From: Arthrobacter sp. H-02-3
GTDB taxonomy: Bacteria > Actinomycetota > Actinomycetes > Actinomycetales > Micrococcaceae
Assembly (NCBI RefSeq): GCF_003097355.1
Contig: NZ_PYUI01000001.1
Location: 248,001 to 312,000 of the forward strand
Reading direction: 5' to 3'
Length of the DNA stretch: 64,000 bases
Part shown: positions 31,770 to 38,498 of the stretch, piece after piece
Layout: every line of letters begins with the position of its first letter
Position numbering within the stretch: position 1 is the stretch's first letter
Notes under the pieces: model-generated
Databases searched by the model: none
What the model was told of the DNA's origin: nothing
Seen by the model: only the letters and a program-made list of their open reading frames with translations
Position numbers and translations under genes: made by a program

Positions 31770-33472
31770 CGCAGCCAGACGGTGGTGTTGGCCGGCAGCA
31801 GTCCGCCGTCCAGCGGGCCGCTGCTGACCAGCACCTCACCGGCGGGCAGTTCCACGGGCGTGTCACCGAAGTTGGTCACCGTCTGCCAGCCGCCCGGGCG
31901 GCTGAAGTGCAGGACGTCGGCGCTGCCGGATTCATGCCATTCCATTTCCTCCGAGGTCTGCAGTTCGCGGCGGAACTTCAGGGCCGTGCGGTAGAGCTCC
32001 AGCGTGGAGCCTTCCACGCCGTCCTGGGCTGCCACGGCGTAGCGGGCGAACCAGGCCGGTTGCGGCAGGTGCGCGCCGCCGTCGCCGAACCCGAACGAGG
32101 TGCCTTCGGGGGCCCAGGGCAGCGGCACGCGGCAGCCGTCACGGCCGATCTCGACGCCCTTGTTCCGGAAGAAGGTGGGGTCCTGGCGCTCGGCGTCGGG
32201 GATCTCCGCGACTTCCTGCAGGCCCAGTTCCTCGCCCTGGTACAGGTAGGCGGATCCGGGAAGGGCCAGCATCAGGAGCGTGGCGGCGCGGGCCCGGCGC
32301 AGGCCGAGTTCGACGTCGAGTTCTTCGGCGGGGGCTCCGGCCAGAAGCCAGCCCTTGCCGTCCTGGCCCTGGGCGTGCTTGCCGCCGCCCTTGGGAAGGC
32401 CGTAGCGGGTGGCGTGGCGGACGACGTCGTGGTTGGAGAAGACCCACGTCGAGGAGGCGCCGGATTCGGTGGCCTCGGCGAGGTTCCGGGTGATGATTTC
32501 GCGGAACTCATCGGCGTCGAAGTCGGCCTGCAGGAGGTCGAAGTTGAACGCCTGGCCCAGGCCCTGCGGGCTCGCGTAGCGGGCGCGGCGGCTGGCGTGC
32601 ACCCAGGCCTCCGCGACGGCTGTGCGCGGCGGGTTGTACTCGTTGAAGACCTCGCGCCACTCGGCGTAGACCTCATGGACTTCGTCGCGGTCCCAGAAGG
32701 GGTGCGATCCGTCGTCGAATCCGTCGGTTCCGGTGTTGGCGGCGCTGAGCTCGACCCTGGAGATCAGGGGCTCGGTGAGGTCCTTGGTCAGGGCGTGGGC
32801 GACGTCGACGCGGAAGCCGTCCACGCCACGGTCCGACCAGAAGCGGAGCGTCTTGAGGAAGTCGTCGCGGATTTCCCGGTTGGACCAGTTCAGGTCCGGC
32901 TGTTCCTTGGCGAAGATGTGCATGTACCACTGGCCGGGAGTGCCGTCGGGCTCGGTGATGCGCTCCCAGGCGGGGCCGCCGAACACGGACTCCCAGTCCG
33001 AGGGCGCGATCTCGCCGTTTTCGCCCTGGCCGTCCCGGAAGATGTAGCGCTCGCGGGCGGCGGAACCCCGCGGGGAGGCAAGGGCTTCCTGGAACCAGAC
33101 GTGCCGGTTGGAGGAGTGGTTGGGGACGATGTCCGCGATCAGCTTGATGCCGGCCGCGTGCAGCGCGGCGGACATTTCGTCGAAGTCCGCCAGGGTGCCC
33201 AGCTTGGGGTCCACGTCGCGGTAGTCGTCGACGTCGTAGCCGCCATCGGCCAGCGCTGAGGGGTAGAACGGGGAGAGCCAGACGGCGTCAATTCCGAGTT
33301 GCTTCAAGTACGGGACCTTGGCGGTGATGCCCTTGATGTCGCCGAGGCCGTCACCGTTGGAATCGGAGAAGCTCCGCGGGTAGATCTGGTACACCGAGGC
33401 CTGGCGCCACCAGTTGGGGTCGGCGGCGAGGTCGGAACCGGACAGGGTTGCCAGCGTGGCGGTGTTGGACAA
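31766..33472 (-). CDS. GH13 alpha-glucosidase / oligo-1,6-glucosidase-like enzyme
   Basis: 568 residues, cytosolic (no signal peptide). GH13 conserved regions: ADIVPNHSS, DGFRVDVAHAL with the nucleophile Asp, AVAEAWV with the general acid Glu, and VFSNHDVVRH with the third Asp; the start WWRQASVYQIYPRSFSDSNGDGLGDIKGI is typical of the GH13 oligo-glucosidase group. A C-terminal beta domain follows (about 490-568). The start is TTG at 33470-33472, chosen because AAGGA lies 9 nt upstream and no ATG is available. It cleaves small alpha-glucosides. The ROK regulator divergent to it likely controls it. Confidence 0.94.
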   Translation of the reverse strand: MSNTATLATLSGSDLAADPNWWRQASVYQIYPRSFSDSNGDGLGDIKGITAKVPYLKQLGIDAVWLSPFYPSALADGGYDVDDYRDVDPKLGTLADFDEMSAALHAAGIKLIADIVPNHSSNRHVWFQEALASPRGSAARERYIFRDGQGENGEIAPSDWESVFGGPAWERITEPDGTPGQWYMHIFAKEQPDLNWSNREIRDDFLKTLRFWSDRGVDGFRVDVAHALTKDLTEPLISRVELSAANTGTDGFDDGSHPFWDRDEVHEVYAEWREVFNEYNPPRTAVAEAWVHASRRARYASPQGLGQAFNFDLLQADFDADEFREIITRNLAEATESGASSTWVFSNHDVVRHATRYGLPKGGGKHAQGQDGKGWLLAGAPAEELDVELGLRRARAATLLMLALPGSAYLYQGEELGLQEVAEIPDAERQDPTFFRNKGVEIGRDGCRVPLPWAPEGTSFGFGDGGAHLPQPAWFARYAVAAQDGVEGSTLELYRTALKFRRELQTSEEMEWHESGSADVLHFSRPGGWQTVTNFGDTPVELPAGEVLVSSGPLDGGLLPANTTVWLR

Positions 33473-33510
33473 GGGATGATCCTTCGGGGCTGGGAGACGG
33501 CTTCTGGTAT

Positions 33511-33527
33511 TTTAGATACAAGCTAAA
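33511..33527. promoter_or_regulatory. TTTAG-N7-CTAAA inverted repeat between GH13 and ROK genes
   Basis: In the 102-nt divergent gap, TTTAG (33511-33515) and CTAAA (33523-33527) form a symmetric site within an AT-rich stretch that should also hold both promoters. Many ROK repressors bind TTT-rich inverted repeats, so this is the candidate operator. Confidence 0.55.
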
Positions 33528-33574
33528 TATATTGCCTGAACAATTATGGGTCCGGGAACAGAAGAGGTCAAGAA

Positions 33575-34759
33575 GTGATGCCGCACGCAGCCGCCGCCAC
33601 GCCGCAGCTGCTGCGCCGCGTCAACGCCCAGGCCGTGCTCCGCCACATCCGCGGCGCGGAGGTTGCCACCGGGACAGAGCTGATGGCCCTCACCGGGCTG
33701 ACCCGGGCCTCCGTCATCGCCGTCTGCGAGGACCTGATCGGCCGGGGCTGGATCGTGGAGCTGGAGCCGCCCGGAACGAACTCTGAAGGTCCCCGGAAGG
33801 GCCGCCCGGCCCGGCGGTTTGCCTTCAACCGGGAGGCCGGCTTCGTCCTGGGCCTCGACATCGGCGCGGCCACCACCACCGCCGCCGTGGCCGACCTCCG
33901 CGGCACCGTCGTCGGCCGGTCCAGTGAGAGCTTCCGTGCGGCGGACATCCCCGCGCAGGAGCGGATCGGCGTCATCGACCGCGCCTGCCGCCGGGCCCTG
34001 GAGGCCGCGGGAACAGACCCGAGCATGGTTCTCGCCGTGGGCGCCGGGATCGCCGCGCCGGTGGACCGGGACGGCAACGTCCTGGTGACCCAGCGGTTCT
34101 GGAGCCTGTTCGACGTCGGGCTCCGATCCGCGCTGAAGGAACTGCACGGCTGGACAGTGCTCCTGGAAAACGACGCCAACCTGGCCGCCCTCGGTGAGCG
34201 CTGGCGCGGTTCCGGTGCGGGGGTGGACGATCTGGTGGTGCTTCTCGCCGGCGAACGCCTGGGCGCCGGGGTCATGGAATCCGGGCGCCTGCTCCACGGC
34301 CGCGGCGGGGCAGCCGGCGAGATGGGCTATCTGGACATGGTGGAGGGCGTTGGCTCCAGCGACGGCATCGCGGCCCTGGCACGGCAGTGGTCCGCAGCAG
34401 GCGGCGGCCCGTCCGACGGCGGTGCTGCAAGCGCACCGCGGGTGTTCGAGGACGCGGCGGCGGGAGACCCTGCGGCATTGGCGATCCTGAGCCGGATTTC
34501 GGAGCGCATGGCCCGCGTGATCGCCTCGATCGCGAGCCTGATCAACCCCGAGCAGGTGGTGATCAGCGGCGCCGTCGCCGATTCCGCCGGCACCCTGCTT
34601 CCGGAGATCACGGCGCTGCTCCCCCGCTTCACCGCGACTCCCCCGCGCGTAACGGCCTCACCGCTGGGCGACGCAGTCGTTACGGTCGGCGCTGTCCGGC
34701 ACGCTTTGGACTACGTCGAGGCGAATGCGATGGAGCTGACGCTGCCCGCGCGGGGCTGA
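33575..34759 (+). CDS. ROK family transcriptional regulator
   Basis: 394 residues from GTG 33575 (ATG 33578 next codon), with GAGG about 9 nt upstream. N-terminal winged helix (about 8-75): LLRRVNAQAVLRHIRGAEVATGTELMALTGLTRASVIAVCEDLIGRGWI. ROK sugar-kinase-like domain from about 85: VLGLDIGAATTTAAVADLRG (phosphate-1 motif), NDANLAALGERWRG, and GERLGAGVMESGRLLHGRGGAAGEMGY. The zinc-binding CxCGxxGC motif of sugar-kinase ROKs is missing, as in several regulators. It lies divergent to the GH13-AKR operon and is the likely repressor of alpha-glucoside use. Confidence 0.93.
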   Translation: MMPHAAAATPQLLRRVNAQAVLRHIRGAEVATGTELMALTGLTRASVIAVCEDLIGRGWIVELEPPGTNSEGPRKGRPARRFAFNREAGFVLGLDIGAATTTAAVADLRGTVVGRSSESFRAADIPAQERIGVIDRACRRALEAAGTDPSMVLAVGAGIAAPVDRDGNVLVTQRFWSLFDVGLRSALKELHGWTVLLENDANLAALGERWRGSGAGVDDLVVLLAGERLGAGVMESGRLLHGRGGAAGEMGYLDMVEGVGSSDGIAALARQWSAAGGGPSDGGAASAPRVFEDAAAGDPAALAILSRISERMARVIASIASLINPEQVVISGAVADSAGTLLPEITALLPRFTATPPRVTASPLGDAVVTVGAVRHALDYVEANAMELTLPARG

Positions 34760-34774
34760 CCCTGATCCGTTGCC

Positions 34775-36346
34775 CTAGTCCGGCATGATCATGGTGCGGA
34801 GGTCCAGCTGACGCAGCACCCGGTCCGCCACTTCCGGATCCATGCCCGGCTCGTTCCGGGCCGCCACAACTTCCTGGCGGGCCGCGTCGAGGGCGATCGT
34901 CTGCACTGCAATCGCCAGTTCGCGGCCGCGCTTGCGCTTCTCTCCCGCGCTTTCATTCTTCAGGCTCCCGTCGAGCAGCTCGGCGTGCAGCCTGGTCATC
35001 TTCTCTTTCACCAGCGCCACCTTCTCCGCCGGCAGCTCCTTCATGAGCTCGTTGTCCTTGAGCGCCGCGATGGCTGCCTGTTGGGCCCGGTAGGCCAGCA
35101 CGCGGGCGGCGTCCCGTTCTTCCGAGCCGTCCTCGGATGCCTTCAGGACGCGCATGAGCCACGGCAGCGTCAGCCCGGGCAACACCAGGGTGGCCAGCAG
35201 CACCGCGCAGGCGATCACCAGCAGCTCGCTCCGGGCCGGAAACGGCGTGCCGTCCGCAACGGTCAACGGAAGGGCCAATGCCAGCGCCAGCGTAGCCAGG
35301 CCGCGCATGCCGCACCAGGTAAGGATCAGCACGTCCTTCGCCGAGGTGGGGCGCAGGACGTCCTTCCTGGCCCGCGACAACCCGGACATCATGGCCAGCC
35401 AGGCGAACCGCACGGCGAACACGAGCACGCAGACCACCGCGGCGCTCCCGACCATGCCAAGCACGGACGTGCCTTCGTCGTGGATGACCTGCCGTACTTC
35501 CAGCCCCACCAGCCCGAAAGCCAGGCCCGTGATCAGCAGCTCCACCACATCCCAGAACGCGGTGCGGGTGACCCGCTCGGCGGCGTCCTGCGGGCGGGAG
35601 TGACGCTGTATTTCCAGCGCGGTAACGACCACGGCGATCACCCCGGAGGCGTGCACTTCCTCGGCCAGGATGTACGCGGCGAACGGCACCACGAGGGTCA
35701 CGGCGCTGCGGGCCACCATGGAGGCCACGAGGCGGGTAATCAGGCTCGTGAGCCAGCCCATGCCGATCCCGACCAGCACTGCGATCGCGGCGCCGAGGAT
35801 GAACTGAAGGACGACGTCGGAGGCGATCTTGGTGCCGGCCACCGCGGCGGCCACGGCCGCCTGGAAGATGACGATGGCGGCGGCGTCGTTGAAGAGTCCC
35901 TCGCTCTGGAGCACGTTGATAAGCCGCCGCGGCATGTGGACCCGGCTTGCGATGGAGTCCACGGCCACGGGATCCGGCGGCGCCACCATGGCCCCCAAGG
36001 CGATGGCGGCCGGGATGCCGATGCCCGGGATCATGAGCCACGCCGCGCCGGCCACCACCGCGGTGGAGGCCACCACGAGCGCGACGGCGAGCATGAGCAG
36101 CGTGCGCCAGCGGACCCGGAAGACGGCCCAGGAGCTGCGCTGGGCTGTGGCGAAGAGCAGCGGCGGAAGGAAGATCGGCAGGATTAGATCCGGCGCGATC
36201 TGGACTTCCGGAAAGCCCGGGATGAACGTCAGGGCCACGGCCAGGAGCAGCATCAGCACGGGGTAGGGCAGCCTGAGCCGGTCCCCCAGCCCAACGGCCA
36301 CCACGGTGGCCAGCAGGAGTCCAACGATGAGTGCCAACTGGTCCAT
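34775..36346 (-). CDS. CPA1 family Na+/H+ antiporter
   Basis: 523 residues with about 12 membrane helices (1-410) and a soluble, helical C-terminal part of about 110 residues. Landmarks: IFLPPLLFATAQRSSWAVFRVRWRTLLMLAVALVV, GAMVAPPDPVAVDSIASRVHMPRRLINVLQSEGLFNDAAAIVIF (the ND motif of CPA1 exchangers), and TWCGMRGLATLALALALPLTV. It swaps Na+ or K+ for protons across the cell membrane. The gene is convergent with the ROK gene, 15 nt apart, with no clear terminator between. Confidence 0.94.
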   Translation of the reverse strand: MDQLALIVGLLLATVVAVGLGDRLRLPYPVLMLLLAVALTFIPGFPEVQIAPDLILPIFLPPLLFATAQRSSWAVFRVRWRTLLMLAVALVVASTAVVAGAAWLMIPGIGIPAAIALGAMVAPPDPVAVDSIASRVHMPRRLINVLQSEGLFNDAAAIVIFQAAVAAAVAGTKIASDVVLQFILGAAIAVLVGIGMGWLTSLITRLVASMVARSAVTLVVPFAAYILAEEVHASGVIAVVVTALEIQRHSRPQDAAERVTRTAFWDVVELLITGLAFGLVGLEVRQVIHDEGTSVLGMVGSAAVVCVLVFAVRFAWLAMMSGLSRARKDVLRPTSAKDVLILTWCGMRGLATLALALALPLTVADGTPFPARSELLVIACAVLLATLVLPGLTLPWLMRVLKASEDGSEERDAARVLAYRAQQAAIAALKDNELMKELPAEKVALVKEKMTRLHAELLDGSLKNESAGEKRKRGRELAIAVQTIALDAARQEVVAARNEPGMDPEVADRVLRQLDLRTMIMPD

Positions 36347-36469
36347 GCGCCTGCTCTCCCCGAAATCCGGCCGCGCGCATCCCGGGTGGATGCACGGACC
36401 GACCCCACTACCCTATCGGCCGGACGCGGCCTCCCACGGCCCGGGTCTCTGCGGGGCTGGGCCCTGCTG

Positions 36470-37129
36470 CTAGACCTGCGGGCCCAGGGCTGCGGCGAGC
36501 GGCAGGGTGCCGTCCCGGAATTCGATGGTGCGTCCGATCGTGGCGGGCAGCCCGAGCACCGCGGCCGCCACGAGGGCGACGTTGGCGCGGGCGGTTCCGG
36601 TGCCGTCCGACGTGTCGGCGGGGTCGACGTCGATCATCCCGTTGCCTGGTCCGTTCGTCAGGGTCCCGGGGCCCAGGACGGTCCATTCAAGGCCCGAGCC
36701 GCGCAGGTAGGCATCCGCGGCGGCCTTGGCCTCGGCGTAGGCGAAGAACCCGTTGTCGGCGGGGACCCCGTGGTCCGGCCCGGCACCGAAATAGGAGACC
36801 ATGACGTACCGCCCGACGCCGGCGTCTGCGGCGGCGTCCATGGAGCGGATCGCGGCGTCCCGGTCCACGGCGTAGGTCCGTTCGGGGCTGCCGCCCCCGG
36901 CCCCGGCGGACCACACGACGGCATCGTGGTTGCGCAGGGCATCGGCGATCTGCGCCGTCGTCGCGTTCTCCACATCCAGAACGGTGGGCGTAGCGCCGGT
37001 GGCGGCGACGTCGGCCGCGTGGTCCGGGTTGCGGATGAAGGAAGTGACCTCCTGCCCGTCCGCTGCGAGGATCCTGGACAGTTCCAAAGCCACTTTGCCG
37101 TGGCCGCCGATGATTGCGATTCGCGTCAT
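36470..37129 (-). CDS. NAD(P)-binding SDR-like oxidoreductase
   Basis: 219 residues from ATG 37127-37129, overlapping the YidC stop by 4 nt. N-terminal Rossmann motif IAIIGGHGKVALELSRIL (GGHGxxA), VTSFIRNPDHAADVAATGATPTVLDVENA, then VVWSAGAGGGSPERTYAVDRDAAIRSMDAAADAGVGRYVMVSYFGAGP, like the NmrA/SDR_a5 group that binds NAD(P) without a full YxxxK triad. Function is unknown. Translational coupling to a YidC paralogue is unusual; see findings. Confidence 0.87.
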   Translation of the reverse strand: MTRIAIIGGHGKVALELSRILAADGQEVTSFIRNPDHAADVAATGATPTVLDVENATTAQIADALRNHDAVVWSAGAGGGSPERTYAVDRDAAIRSMDAAADAGVGRYVMVSYFGAGPDHGVPADNGFFAYAEAKAAADAYLRGSGLEWTVLGPGTLTNGPGNGMIDVDPADTSDGTGTARANVALVAAAVLGLPATIGRTIEFRDGTLPLAAALGPQV

Positions 37130-37926
37130 GGACCCATTCTGTCCCATGCGACGAAAAACTGCTGTCCCATGGTCCAGAGGTTGGTGGTGGTCCAGTAGAT
37201 CAGGACTCCAATGGGGAAAACGATGCCGCCCACACCGAAGACGACCGGCAGGATGTAGAGCATCATCTTCTGCTGGCGCATGAACGGGCTGGCCAGGGCC
37301 TCTTCGGACATGTTCCTGGCCATGATCTGCTTCTGCGTGATGAACTGCGCGGCCGTCATGGCCAGGATCATCACGATGGAGAGGATCCACACGGCGGTCT
37401 GGTTGCCGCCGCCGCCATGGAGCAGGGATGCGGACAGCGGTGCGCCGAAAATGGTGGACTCATCGAACTGCTTGACCTGCTCGGCGCTCATGGCACCGAT
37501 GCCCTGGCCGCTGGCTTTGGCGCTGCTGATGCCCGAGAGCACCTGGAAGAGCGCGAAGAAGAACGGCATCTGGATCAGCATGGGCAGGCAGGCCGAGAAC
37601 GGGTTGGTGCCGTGCTTCCTGTAAAGCGCCATCTGTTCCTGCGCCATGGCCTGGCGGGAGAGCTGGTCGGTCTTGCCCTGGTACTTGTCCTGCAGCTTCT
37701 TCACGTCCGGCTGCAGCAGCTGCATGCCGCGCTGGGCCTTGATCTGCTTGACGAAGACGGGAATCAGGGCCGCACGAATGACCAGCACGAGCCCGATGAT
37801 GGACAGGGTCCACGTCCAGCCGTTGGCCGGCGACATGCCGATGGCGCTGAGGCCGTCATGGAAGCCCACCATCATGGCTGAGACCAGCCATTTGAACGGG
37901 GCCATGATGGTGCCCAGGAAATCCAC
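37126..37926 (-). CDS. yidC: YidC/Oxa1 family membrane insertase (short paralogue)
   Basis: 266 residues from GTG 37924-37926, chosen because GGGGGAT is 5-10 nt upstream and VDFLGTIMAPFKWLVSAMM is the usual start; a further-up ATG would add 19 residues. Core helices: WTLSIIGLVLVIRAALIPVFVKQIKAQRGMQLLQPDVKKLQDKYQGK with the conserved Arg for the hydrophilic groove, MALYRKHGTNPFSACLPMLIQMPFFFALFQVLS, and FMRQQKMMLYILPVVFGVGGIVFPIGVLIYWTTTNLWTMGQQ. The usual rnpA-yidC-jag neighbours are absent, so this is likely the second copy found in many actinobacteria. It inserts membrane proteins, alone or with Sec. Confidence 0.9.
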   Translation of the reverse strand: MDFLGTIMAPFKWLVSAMMVGFHDGLSAIGMSPANGWTWTLSIIGLVLVIRAALIPVFVKQIKAQRGMQLLQPDVKKLQDKYQGKTDQLSRQAMAQEQMALYRKHGTNPFSACLPMLIQMPFFFALFQVLSGISSAKASGQGIGAMSAEQVKQFDESTIFGAPLSASLLHGGGGNQTAVWILSIVMILAMTAAQFITQKQIMARNMSEEALASPFMRQQKMMLYILPVVFGVGGIVFPIGVLIYWTTTNLWTMGQQFFVAWDRMGP

Positions 37927-38019
37927 TGATATCCCCCATCCGTCAGGTGAGGCAAAGCTACGGCGAAACGAGGCGCTTGTCACGAACTTGGCGGGGACTG
38001 CAGGTGTCGGGAAGACAGA

Positions 38020-38054
38020 AAGACCCCCGGGATCTCAAGGATTCCGGGGGTCTT
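38020..38054 (-). terminator. Intrinsic terminator of the tRNA operon
   Basis: AAGACCCCCGG (38020-38030) pairs perfectly with CCGGGGGTCTT (38044-38054), 13-nt loop. On the minus strand it is followed by TTTCTGTCTT, a usable U-rich tail. It begins 6 nt after the tRNA-Met gene. Confidence 0.85.
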
Positions 38055-38059
38055 GTCTG

Positions 38060-38133
38060 TAGCGGTGGGGAGGCTCGATCTCCCGACCTCACGATTATGA
38101 GTCGTGCGCTCTAACCAACTGAGCTACACCGCC
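38060..38133 (-). tRNA. tRNA-Met (anticodon CAT)
   Basis: 74 nt on the minus strand. Acceptor GGCGGTG pairs with CACCGCT (G1-U72 wobble), D-arm AGCTCAGTTGGTTAGAGC, anticodon arm CACGA-CTCATAA-TCGTG with CAT at 38097-38099, T-arm GGGAG-ATCGAGC-CTCCC, discriminator A. CCA is not encoded. The pattern is that of elongator tRNA-Met; a CAT tRNA-Ile2 is not excluded from sequence alone. T-loop position 54 is A rather than T. It lies 62 nt downstream of tRNA-Thr in one transcript. Confidence 0.95.
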
Positions 38134-38195
38134 ATAAATGAGGAAAACCTGCGCTAAGCCGGTCAAAAACCGCCTTGACACAGGCCCTCATTCAG

Positions 38196-38267
38196 AGCCC
38201 CCCACCGGAATCGATCCGGTGACCTCGTTCTTACCAAGAACGCGCTCTACCACTGAGCTAGGGGGGC
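38196..38267 (-). tRNA. tRNA-Thr (anticodon GGT)
   Basis: 72 nt on the minus strand. Acceptor GCCCCCC pairs with GGGGGGC, D-arm AGCTCAGTGGTAGAGC, anticodon arm CGTTC-TTGGTAA-GAACG with GGT at 38233-38235, T-arm ACCGG-ATCGATT-CCGGT, discriminator T. It reads ACC/ACT threonine codons. As in the neighbouring tRNA-Met, position 54 is A. First gene of the tRNA unit. Confidence 0.96.
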
Positions 38268-38278
38268 AACGAGTAAAT

Positions 38279-38307
38279 ACTCTACCGGAAGATTCGCCCA
38301 CCAACAA
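38279..38307 (-). promoter_or_regulatory. Promoter of the tRNA-Thr/tRNA-Met unit
   Basis: Minus strand -35 TTGTTG (38302-38307) and -10 TAGAGT (38279-38284) with a 17-bp spacer. Transcription should begin just before tRNA-Thr (38267). It is one of the clearest sigma-70-type promoters in the window. Confidence 0.8.
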
Positions 38308-38450
38308 ATCGGCGCCCGAACGACGGCGGTACTGCCGAAAGTCGCGGAAATCAGGGCTTCCAAGGAAGTCCGGGGCGCCAAGATCGGCCTCCCGGGCCGA
38401 CCGTCCGCCTGCGGTGTGACGAAGCGAACACAGGCGCGGAAGCTTAAAGA

Positions 38451-38478
38451 AAAAAGGGCCGGCTCAGGAGCCGGCCCT
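38451..38478 (-). terminator. Rho-independent terminator of the DEAD-box helicase gene
   Basis: On the minus strand an 11-nt GC arm AGGGCCGGCTC (complement 38468-38478) pairs with 38455-38465 and is followed by six T residues (the A-run at 38450-38455). It starts 20 nt after the helicase stop codon. Confidence 0.92.
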
Positions 38479-38498
38479 CTCTCAGATAGTGCTAGTGG

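Noticed and set aside
38060..38267. The tRNA genes as an insertion site for a mobile element.
   Set aside because: No duplicate of either tRNA 3' end was noticed elsewhere in the window, and the flanking genes are ordinary.
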